Of a stretch of 64,000 nt of DNA, positions 52,525-59,711 are shown piece by piece; the stretch's first letter is position 1; each line of letters begins with the position of its first letter. The stretch lies in contig JAXLQK010000012.1 in the NCBI GenBank assembly GCA_046331665.1, positions 62,001 through 126,000 on the forward strand, written 5' to 3'. Source of the stretch: CAWBAT01 sp046331665. GTDB lineage: Bacteria > Acidobacteriota > Terriglobia > Versatilivoradales > Versatilivoraceae. The notes beneath the pieces were generated by a model. It was not told the origin of the DNA. It worked only from the letters and a program-made list of their open reading frames with translations, and ran no database searches. A program made the translations under genes and the position numbers.

Positions 52525-53220
52525 ATGAAATCGGAGAATTCTGCAAAAATCTGGATAGTAGATGACGATGCGGGGTATGCCTCCGTCTTGGTCGACTGTT
52601 TCACCGGGCTCAAGTTCGATGTCACCCTCATGGACTCCGGCGAAAAGGCCTTACAGGAACTCGAACACACCCTGCCTGATTTGATCCTGCTCGATATTAA
52701 GATGCCGGCCATCGACGGGTTCGAGGTGTGTCACCGCATTCGCAGCCACCCTGAGTATGATGGGGTTATCATCATCATGCTGACAGCGGTGGGAGAGGTG
52801 GAGGACAAGATCAAGGCAATCGAAATTGGAGCCAATGATTATGTCGTCAAGCCTTCTGGCCTGTCTGAACTGTTTGAAGTCATCGCCCGGGTCAACCGCT
52901 TCCTCGACACCCGTCGTGCCTATCTGCAACGGATGGAGGAGGAGAAATTCGGGGCCTTGAAAGGGACAACCAATACGCTTTGCCACGAAATCAACAACCC
53001 GCTCACGGCCATCTTTGGATCGGCGCGAATCCTGGCCAATCGCCTGGGACCAGGGGAAGAACACGCCGACCTGTTGAGAGAAACCAACAATATTTTGGAT
53101 GCCGCGCAAAGAATCCGCACGATTACCCAACAACTGGCTCGCGCCATTCGTGTCGTCACCACCGAACCCGTCCCCGGTGTGACAATGATCGACCTCGACG
53201 CCTCCGCCAAACGAGAATAG
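52525..53220 (+). CDS. Response-regulator receiver fused to a HisKA-like helix, no ATPase domain
   Basis: 231 residues. The receiver domain (1-125) has the acidic pocket IVDDD, phospho-acceptor Asp57 in LILLDIKMP, Thr87 and Lys109 (YVVKP). The C-terminal part carries LCHEINNPLTAIFGSARILA with His154, an H-box of the HisKA type, and a helix to residue 215, but no HATPase (N, G1, G2 boxes) follows before the stop. Such hybrids act as phosphotransfer proteins or scaffolds. No partner kinase is adjacent. The ATG lies in a gyrA-distal unit with an AT-rich upstream stretch. Confidence 0.8.
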   Translation: MKSENSAKIWIVDDDAGYASVLVDCFTGLKFDVTLMDSGEKALQELEHTLPDLILLDIKMPAIDGFEVCHRIRSHPEYDGVIIIMLTAVGEVEDKIKAIEIGANDYVVKPSGLSELFEVIARVNRFLDTRRAYLQRMEEEKFGALKGTTNTLCHEINNPLTAIFGSARILANRLGPGEEHADLLRETNNILDAAQRIRTITQQLARAIRVVTTEPVPGVTMIDLDASAKRE

Positions 53221-53228
53221 ATCTGTTT

Positions 53229-53281
53229 CGGAGTGCGGGAGCTTGCTCCCTCTTTCACCGCATGCCAGCTTGCTGGGACCG
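53229..53281. repeat. Dispersed hairpin repeat, copy 1
   Basis: It contains GGGAGCTTGCTCCC (6-bp stem) and GCCAGCTTGCTGG. It shares most of its bases with copy 2 at 54652-54711, including the spacing of the two stems. Confidence 0.65.
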
Positions 53282-53462
53282 TCCTGGATTAATCTGACTT
53301 TTCAACTCTGTATATTGACTCCGCCTCACGAAACCCGTTAAATTCCAACCATTAAGATTCTTTACCCTGCTAAAGTTAGGCAAACTGGTTGGAACGGATG
53401 ACCTTCACTCTCAATTCAGCTCAGCCAGCTTGTCTGTCGTCTAACGGATAGAACTTTTCCCC

Positions 53463-53954
53463 ATGAGGTTGAAAATGATGGCGCAAATTGCAGCCAGGCG
53501 TGTCACCGCGAAGATCGAAGGTGACTTTGTAGTCTTTTTGATCGGTATGCGAATCAACAAGCCATGGAAACTTCACAAGTGGGTCCCAGTGTTCCAGGCC
53601 ATGCCCCGGATGATCAAGGAACTCGAGCGAAAACCTGAGTCAGGTTTCCTCGGACATATCATGAGTTTTGGGGTGATCGTCCAGTACTGGCGCTCTTTCG
53701 AACATCTGGAGTCCTATGCGCGGGACCAAAGCCGGTTGCATTGGCCGGCTTGGGTTGATTTCAACAAACGGGTAGGCAGGAGTCGGGGCGATGTGGGGAT
53801 CTGGCATGAAACATACCGTGTCCGCGCCGGGGAGTACGAGTGTGTTTACAGTGGCATGCCCCCTATCGGGCTGGCCAAGGCCAGTACGACAGTCGACGCC
53901 GTCGGACACCTCGAATCGGCCCGAGGCAGGCTGGGAGCAGCGACCCACGTTTAG
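53463..53954 (+). CDS. DUF4188 family protein (monooxygenase-like)
   Basis: 163 residues. The DUF4188 pattern is clear: FVVFLIGMRINKPWKLHKWV, then MPRMIKELERKPESGFLG, a WRSFEHLESYARD segment and W(P)AWVDFNKRVGRSRGDVG, ending in a VYSGMPPIGLAKAS tail. The family has the ferredoxin-like dimeric alpha/beta-barrel shape of antibiotic-biosynthesis monooxygenases; a haem or substrate ligand is not established. ATG choices 53463, 53475 and 53478 are all possible. It is the first of a set of single-gene units in an accessory region. Confidence 0.75.
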   Translation: MRLKMMAQIAARRVTAKIEGDFVVFLIGMRINKPWKLHKWVPVFQAMPRMIKELERKPESGFLGHIMSFGVIVQYWRSFEHLESYARDQSRLHWPAWVDFNKRVGRSRGDVGIWHETYRVRAGEYECVYSGMPPIGLAKASTTVDAVGHLESARGRLGAATHV

Positions 53955-54088
53955 ACCGAGACGTAGCATGACATCTTGCCGAGCGATCAGATCGGTCCAG
54001 GTGTACCGTTATGCCCGAGGGGACTAGGCATTTTGGCAGCACAAAGCTCGGCCAACAACGCATGAGTCAAGCATAAGAGGAGGCACAA

Positions 54089-54550
54089 ATGAAAACAGCG
54101 AGCTGGATCATTCTTCTAATCGTAGGAACGCTAACCCTGATTGGGAGTTTAATTTCATTGGGTCTTGCTTACAGTTCGGACCGCGACCAGATAGGACCGG
54201 CCAGCTTGGCCGAGCTATCGGTCGGGAGACCGGAGGTGGCGACGGCGTTAAGGGCACGACGAGCGACGGCGGCCGCCTATGCAGCCGGGTTTGCCACGCT
54301 CTTCCTGGCCATCACCCTTGGGCCTTATCGGCGTGGCGAGGTGTGGGCTTGGCGGACCCTTGCGGTTGGCACCCTCGTCGTAGCGGTGTTGGTCCTGCTT
54401 CGAATCCCCTTTCTCGGCATTCAATTAGCAGGAGCCACAGCAGTCACGGGGGCGGGGACGGCACGGACGACTCTCGTTCAACTGGCCGTGGCGGGCCTCG
54501 GCTTGGCTCTGGGCGCTAAACGCCTGCGTGGCAGCGGGCCTCCCGCGTGA
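54089..54550 (+). CDS. Small multi-pass membrane protein, unknown
   Basis: 153 residues with about four hydrophobic segments: WIILLIVGTLTLIGSLISLG, AAAYAAGFATLFLAITL, TLAVGTLVVAVLVLLRI and TTLVQLAVAGLGLALG. GAGGAGG lies just upstream of the ATG, so translation is well supported. No motif links it to a transporter or enzyme family that I know. Confidence 0.65.
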   Translation: MKTASWIILLIVGTLTLIGSLISLGLAYSSDRDQIGPASLAELSVGRPEVATALRARRATAAAYAAGFATLFLAITLGPYRRGEVWAWRTLAVGTLVVAVLVLLRIPFLGIQLAGATAVTGAGTARTTLVQLAVAGLGLALGAKRLRGSGPPA

Positions 54551-54651
54551 GGTGATGGAGAAGAAAAGGCAGGGAATTTCCATGTTCAACAGGCTTCCGT
54601 CGGCATTCAGTGTACTCCTCTCTGTGATTTTGGCCCTTTCCTTGCCACTCT

Positions 54652-54711
54652 TGGAGTACGGGAGCTTGCTCCCACTTTCACCCGGTGCCAGCTCGCTGGT
54701 ACCGGGTGAAA
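54652..54711. repeat. Dispersed hairpin repeat, copy 2, with a 17-bp stem
   Basis: It starts like copy 1 with GGGAGCTTGCTCCC. Then TTTCACCCGGTGCCAGC (54676-54692) and its complement (54695-54711) form a 17-bp stem with a 2-base loop and a single G-T wobble. It lies just before the glyoxalase-like gene and has no T tract. Confidence 0.7.
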
Positions 54712-54745
54712 CAGTTGAAGCGCTTTCTGCCAAAAAGGGAACTGC

Positions 54746-55384
54746 GTGAGTTCGCCCGTCATTCAGCAGGTCGATCACCTCGTTTACGCGACGCGCGATG
54801 TCGATGTGTCCTGTGCCGAACTAGAGAAATTACTTGGGGTACGGGCCTCAGAGGGTGGACAACATCCAGGACGTGGGACTCGCAACGCGCTCATTGCGAT
54901 TGGTCAGACGACCTATTTGGAGATCATCGGCCCAGACTGGGGGCAGCCCGAACCGATCGAGCCAAGAATGTTCGGCATTGATCGAATTGATCGTTCAGGA
55001 CTCGTGACATGGGCGGCCAAGTCCCCAGACTTGAAAAACGTCGTTGCCAAGGCCGCGAAGGCTGGTGTTCAACTCGGTAAAATCGGCTCGGGTAGCCGCT
55101 GTCGCGCCGATGGAGTCACACTCAACTGGAAGTTCACGGATCCGGGCACAGTTGTCTTGGATGGCCTGGTGCCCTTCTTCATCGATTGGGGTTCAGAACC
55201 ACATCCTGCGGTAACTGCCGTGCGGGGGCCAGACCTTGTCGCACTGCGCGCTGAGCATCCTGACCCTGCTCACGCCATGTCGGTCCTGAGGACGCTTGGT
55301 TTGAATCTTGAGGTATCCGCCGCCTCGCGACCTGCGCTGGTCGCGACTTTCCAAACCGAGCGTGGGCCGGTCACCCTCTACTAA
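54746..55384 (+). CDS. Glyoxalase-like domain protein
   Basis: 212 residues beginning (GTG start) SSPVIQQVDHLVYATRDVD, with a metal-type His in the first strand, and EIIGPDWGQPEP in the next, as in the vicinal-oxygen-chelate/Glyoxalase_3 group. Two repeated beta-alpha-beta-beta-beta units can be traced (residues 5-110 and 115-212). The fold often binds a divalent metal, but the second metal ligands are not certain. Substrate unknown. The start is not supported by a clear ribosome-binding site. Confidence 0.75.
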   Translation: MSSPVIQQVDHLVYATRDVDVSCAELEKLLGVRASEGGQHPGRGTRNALIAIGQTTYLEIIGPDWGQPEPIEPRMFGIDRIDRSGLVTWAAKSPDLKNVVAKAAKAGVQLGKIGSGSRCRADGVTLNWKFTDPGTVVLDGLVPFFIDWGSEPHPAVTAVRGPDLVALRAEHPDPAHAMSVLRTLGLNLEVSAASRPALVATFQTERGPVTLY

Positions 55385-55440
55385 CCTGCCTTCTTCATAT
55401 TTGTGAGCTACGCGATGAGTAAAGAGTACCTGCGACGGAA

Positions 55441-55525
55441 ATGGGCATTTTCCTGTACGCTCAATGGAACGCGCAGTAGACTGTTTACCGGCTGATCCAT
55501 ACGGCTAGCCAAGCCGTATGCCCAT
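55441..55525. other. Nested stems in the leader of the SgcJ/EcaC-like gene
   Basis: A 9-bp stem CATACGGCT, loop AGCCA, AGCCGTATG (55498-55520) is enclosed by ATGGGCAT (55441-55448) and ATGCCCAT (55518-55525), which overlaps it by three bases. It ends 26 bases before the next ATG. Confidence 0.5.
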
Positions 55526-55551
55526 AGAATTTTCGACTGAAGGAAAATAAG

Positions 55552-55965
55552 ATGCCACATGATATGACACCTGCGGATCAGGCGGCGATCGCCGCTATCA
55601 TTGCCGCTCTCGAGGATGCCTGGAATGCTGGAGATGGCAATGCCTACGCCGCACCCATGACCGACGATGCCGACTTCGTTACGATTCGAGCCGAGCATTT
55701 CCGTGGCCGCCAGGCGATCGCAGAAGGCCATGCCGCGATTTTTCGCACGCTCTACGCAGGCAGTAAGAACCGCTATACGCTCGACTCCGCACGACTATTA
55801 AGCGATGACGTTGCCCTTATTCATGTCAAGGCCGTCCTCAATGCGCCCACCGGTCCGTTGGCAGGACGTCACGAGGCGCTCTTCTCGGCAATTCTCGTCC
55901 GGGAGCACAGCGGCTGGCGTATTGCCTCCTTCCATAACACATTGGTTCCGTTGGCACGCCATTAA
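55552..55965 (+). CDS. SgcJ/EcaC-like NTF2-fold protein
   Basis: 137 residues. The pattern AIIAALEDAWNAGDGNAYAA, then FVTIRAEHFRGRQAIAEGHA and LFSAILVREHSGWRIASFHN is that of the SgcJ/EcaC oxidoreductase-like family of the NTF2 superfamily, small alpha+beta cone-shaped proteins that bind hydrophobic ligands. A catalytic function is not established for most members. GAAGGAA upstream supports the ATG. Confidence 0.8.
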   Translation: MPHDMTPADQAAIAAIIAALEDAWNAGDGNAYAAPMTDDADFVTIRAEHFRGRQAIAEGHAAIFRTLYAGSKNRYTLDSARLLSDDVALIHVKAVLNAPTGPLAGRHEALFSAILVREHSGWRIASFHNTLVPLARH

Positions 55966-56102
55966 CAATGCAAGTATCTTGCCTGAGTGCTTTCGGCGGC
56001 TGTGGACAAGGTGAGAGAGACCGGTTATATATGGGGGTTGCGGGAGAGTACCCAACGTTGAGGAAATCTCGAACGTTCGATCCCAGCAAGTGAGGGCACG
56101 CC

Positions 56103-56474
56103 ATGACATTCCTGGTTTTAGGGCTGATGATTAACTTCGTTGTCTGGCTCTGGGGATTGATCCTCTGGGGCTGGGTGCGATGGTTCAAGAGCGAGCGGAA
56201 GAGCAGGGTCCATAGAAAGCTTTCCGTGCTTGGTTTTTCTCTCGTCACGATTTCGGCCTTCCTGGTGGTTCCCTCCATCATTCATCTTCGCACCGCAGGC
56301 CTCTTTGCCTTATTCGATCCGTTCCTCTTAAGGCTTTCCGTGGGCGGCGCAGTGTTGTCGGCGTGTGGAATTGTACTGACGATAACCGGCCTTCGGCAAC
56401 CGGACCCACTTCGCTGGCAGGCTCTCATCAGCGGATTTGTGACACTTGTCTATTGGCTTTTCGTACTGAGCTAA
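56103..56474 (+). CDS. Small membrane protein, unknown
   Basis: 123 residues with about four hydrophobic segments (FLVLGLMINFVVWLWGLIL; LSVLGFSLVTISAFLVVPS; LRLSVGGAVLSACGIVLTI; ISGFVTLVYWLFVLS) separated by basic loops. No recognisable family. It is convergent with the amidase gene 52 bases away. Confidence 0.6.
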   Translation: MTFLVLGLMINFVVWLWGLILWGWVRWFKSERKSRVHRKLSVLGFSLVTISAFLVVPSIIHLRTAGLFALFDPFLLRLSVGGAVLSACGIVLTITGLRQPDPLRWQALISGFVTLVYWLFVLS

Positions 56475-56526
56475 AATGACTGACGGTTACCAGCGCTTGA
56501 GGAGGAGGCCAGCAGTTCCTCTTTGT

Positions 56527-58002
56527 TCAAAGCGCGATAACAGGGTGCCTCAGTCCCATCCGGGTAGCTTGCTCCAAGGCGTAGGCCAATTGCAAAACTC
56601 CGAAATCATCATGGCGGCGGCCGACGATCTGAATACCGACGGGAAGTCCTTCGGCCGTGAAACCCGCCGGGATGGACATGGCCGGGGACATTGTAGTGGA
56701 AATCCAGTACGCCGACTTCATCCACGACAGGTAATTTTCCATCTTTACCCCTTGAATCTCCTTTGGCCAATCCAGGCTGGCCTCAAACGGGGGCACCTGA
56801 TTCACCGCACAGAGCAGGAACTCATACTTCATCTGAAAACGCCGCATCCGATCCAGGAGAGAACCATGGCGGACCATGGCTTTGGCCAGATCTGCGGCGC
56901 TGATTCGAGCGCCGGCTTCGATTTGCCAGATGGCCTCGGGTTTCATCTGATCCCGATGAGTCTCCAGCAACGGGCCCAGTACGTGATATGAGCTCCACAG
57001 TCGAATGGTAAGAAAGATGTCTTCTGCGGCGTTTAAATCCGGACAGGCGTCTTCGATAATGCATCCGAGGTTTTCCAGTGTCTGGCGCTGAGATTCCAGG
57101 ACGGTGCGAACTCTCGCATCCAGAGGAAGGCCTCCCAAATCCGGACACCAAGCCACCCGCACTCCCTTGAATTGGCGGTCTAGAGGTCTGGCGAATTGCT
57201 TGGGATCCGAGGGGTAGCAGGCAGGATCACGCGGATCGGCTCCGGCCATCACACCAAGCAGGAAGGCAACATCGGCAACGGATCGAGCCATCGGCCCTTT
57301 GACGCCAAAGCCGACAAAAGGCAAAGGGTTCGGTGTTGACGGCACCAAGCCGACGGAGGGCCTTAAGGCAACAATGTTATTGAAGTTGGCCGGGTTTCGA
57401 AGTGATCCCCCCAGGTCACTGCCGTCGGCAATCGGGATCATGCCACAGGCGAGGGCCGCGGCGGCACCACCGCTGGAACCGCCGGCGCTCTTTGTCAGGT
57501 CATAAGGATTGTAGGTAGTGCCGTACACCTTGTTGTAGGTGTGCGAACCCATCGCGAACTCGGGCACATTCGTCTTGCCAATTGGAATCGCCCCTGCCTG
57601 ACGCAGTCGTTCCACCAACACCGAGTCTTCCCTGGGCATGAAGTCCTTGAAGATTGGTGAACCAGAGGTAAAAGGAAAACCAACGGCGGGTTCAAAGTCT
57701 TTGAAGGCGATGGGCAAGCCGTGTAGTGTACCGATTGGCTCTTTACCGGTCAGGCGTTGGTCAGCCTCACGGGCGAGCGCCAGGCATTTGTCGTCATCCA
57801 ATTTCGCCACAATGGCGTTAACCTTCGGATTGGTTCGCCGGATCTGGGCAAGGTGTGCCGCCATCACTTCGCTGGCAGAGAGTTTCCGTTCTCGAATCAG
57901 TTGCGCGAGTTCACGAGCGCTTGTAAAGCAGAGGTTATCGATATGAGATTGAGTCATTGATACCGGCGATTTCTTTGTAAAGGCAGTGGCACGGCGCTTC
58001 AT
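56527..58002 (-). CDS. Amidase-signature family amidohydrolase
   Basis: 491 residues. The Ser-cisSer-Lys triad is visible as Lys101 (LPIAFKDF), cis-Ser176 (GGSSGGAAAAL) and the nucleophile Ser200 (DGSDLGGSLRNPA). The C-terminal half carries the variable substrate region and MSIPAGFTAEGLPVGIQIVG. The fold hydrolyses amide bonds of small molecules; it could be an acylamidase or related enzyme, and a GatA role is less likely because no GatB/C genes are here. An internal start at 57957 (MTQSHIDNLC) is as likely as 58002. Confidence 0.88.
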   Translation of the reverse strand: MKRRATAFTKKSPVSMTQSHIDNLCFTSARELAQLIRERKLSASEVMAAHLAQIRRTNPKVNAIVAKLDDDKCLALAREADQRLTGKEPIGTLHGLPIAFKDFEPAVGFPFTSGSPIFKDFMPREDSVLVERLRQAGAIPIGKTNVPEFAMGSHTYNKVYGTTYNPYDLTKSAGGSSGGAAAALACGMIPIADGSDLGGSLRNPANFNNIVALRPSVGLVPSTPNPLPFVGFGVKGPMARSVADVAFLLGVMAGADPRDPACYPSDPKQFARPLDRQFKGVRVAWCPDLGGLPLDARVRTVLESQRQTLENLGCIIEDACPDLNAAEDIFLTIRLWSSYHVLGPLLETHRDQMKPEAIWQIEAGARISAADLAKAMVRHGSLLDRMRRFQMKYEFLLCAVNQVPPFEASLDWPKEIQGVKMENYLSWMKSAYWISTTMSPAMSIPAGFTAEGLPVGIQIVGRRHDDFGVLQLAYALEQATRMGLRHPVIAL

Positions 58003-58088
58003 GCGCGCTTAATGAACACGCGCGACCGACGGAGAGTCCGGCGCTCTGTTTCACCTCGAAGTCTTGTAAGGCCGAGCCTCTCGCAGCG

Positions 58089-59177
58089 TCATCTGAAGAA
58101 GGCCATCAGGATCTCGGCCAAGATGAGTGCAATAATGACGAGTTCCAATGTATGACTCTGAGAGGTTCTGACTCAATCCGTGAGCAGTTGATAAAAGTCG
58201 GCAATAATGTCGAGCTTGCGGGAAATGGCATTCTCCCAGTCCGGCAGATAGAACCTCGCCGTGGCGGCGTTGTGCACCCGGGCCAGGTAAAGGTCGCCAA
58301 TTAATTTGAGGGCCCCTTCCACGCGTTTAGCCAGGACCAGAGATTCCGTGCGAAGCTCCGCCAATTCCTGAATGGCCTTGCGGTAGGGCGTTCGAAAGGG
58401 CAATGACCATCCGGAAGGCTTTCTGACCAGCCCTTGATAATCAAGGATCCGCTTGTCCAACTCGGCGTCCACGTAACGAGCCTCCAACAATTCCACGTTC
58501 AGCAGTTCCATGACATTGGCTGCATCCAGGTAGTCCCGGTCGTAAATCACCGCCGCATTCCAATCAATCAGGACAAGATCGTTCTGAAAATAGGTGACGC
58601 GATGGGCGAGTGCGTCCTCCTGCTGTTCCCGACTCAGCGGCAGGGTTTCGAAGCGCAAAATCTGGGCGAGTGTTGAACCATTTTGCACCAATACCTCTTC
58701 CGCAGTGCGCGCCTGGTCAAATTCCTCAATGATGAATAAGTAATAATCCTCAACCAGGGACGACAATTCTGGGCGAACGACTGCCGGTCGAATCGTATTC
58801 AAGAGCTGCTGCGCCAGAGTTCGAGCATGAGCTTCAAAATTGCGACTGTAAAGCTGCTGGCTCAACAGTGGCAAGTCTTCCAGGAGGAAGGGTTGTTTCG
58901 GAGAGGCCAACGGCCAGCGATAAGCGATGCTGGCCGCTCCGAAGTCGAACACCATGGCTTGAATTGTCCCTGACGCCTCGCGAAGCGCCGTCGCTTCGCC
59001 CAAGTTCACAATCTGAGGCGGCTTGGCGAACTGCAAATAGGCCGGGGTCTGTTTCTTCTGCGACATGGGCGACACAGGCAAGGAAGAAAACAGGATCCCC
59101 AACTGCTCAAGTGAGACCTCAAAACCCAGGTCAAAAGCGAAAAGGGCAACTACTTGACCTTGAACAATGTGCGTCAT
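58089..59177 (-). CDS. Conserved protein with C-terminal membrane anchor, interrupted by an in-frame TGA
   Basis: The frame from 59177 runs 334 codons to a TGA at 58175-58173 (KLDIIADFYQLLTD then stop). The same frame then continues VRTSQSHTLELVIIALILAE and ILMAFFR to a TGA at 58091-58089. The tail is a single hydrophobic helix with the basic/acid flanks typical of the C-terminal anchor of RMD1/DUF155 proteins, and the layout (two-part alpha/beta body, long helix VEDYYLFIIEEFDQ, LLNVELLEARYVDAELDKR) is also compatible with that family. This is a judgement by eye. Either a nonsense mutation or a base error removes the anchor. Confidence 0.6.
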
Positions 59178-59386
59178 CGCCGTTTTCTATTCCTATATTT
59201 GGATCAATCCCTACTTTCATGCCGGTACAGAAAACCATGCTCAGTCCTCAAGACGAGGACGTTTGGAACAGAAGGCGGAAGGGAAACAATCGGGCCGAAT
59301 CGATCGAGATTGCTTTAGGACTGGGTGCGGGAAAACCCCATTAACAACGAGCAGCCCTGTCGCACGTCAAAATTGTGGCTAGGCCT

Positions 59387-59620
59387 TCACGAGGCTTCGC
59401 GGCGAAAAGCCTCCAAAGTCCAAAGAGTGAGGTCTTCCCCCCAATGATGGCGCAGGATATAGATGTATCCATCCTCTCCTTTCACCCGGAAATAGCTGTT
59501 GCCGGGACAAAGCCACTGGTCCAGTACGTCTTTTACTTCCAGAGCACGATTCCCCAGAAAAAAACGTACTGGACGCTCGTCCGCCTTATATCCTGAATAG
59601 CATTCCACCCTGATTCGCAT
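59387..59620 (-). CDS. Small conserved hypothetical protein
   Basis: 77 residues from the ATG at 59620: MRIRVECYSGYKADERPVRF, a middle VKDVLDQWLCPGNSYFRVKG and the ending YILRHHWGEDLTLWTLEAF. Predicted to be a compact all-beta or alpha-beta domain, with no transmembrane or signal segment. I recognise no motif. An upstream in-frame start at 59647 is also possible. It sits by itself between the anchored protein and the RHS gene. Confidence 0.6.
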   Translation of the reverse strand: MRIRVECYSGYKADERPVRFFLGNRALEVKDVLDQWLCPGNSYFRVKGEDGYIYILRHHWGEDLTLWTLEAFRREAS

Positions 59621-59711
59621 GAGCCTCTCCGTAATGCTTAACGACACTCCCTCACATAGGATAGAGCTTTGTCCGGGGAAATCCCAGTGCAGTCTTGGGA
59701 ATTAGAGGGAG

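Noticed and set aside
53463..56474. Integron-like cassette array
   Set aside because: Single genes separated by palindromes suggested cassettes, but no attC pairs with GTTRRRY/RYYYAAC ends recur between genes and no integrase gene is present.
58173..58175. UGA as a selenocysteine codon
   Set aside because: The position is a linker before an anchor helix with no redox motif, and I see no SECIS-like hairpin immediately downstream; nonsense or readthrough is simpler.
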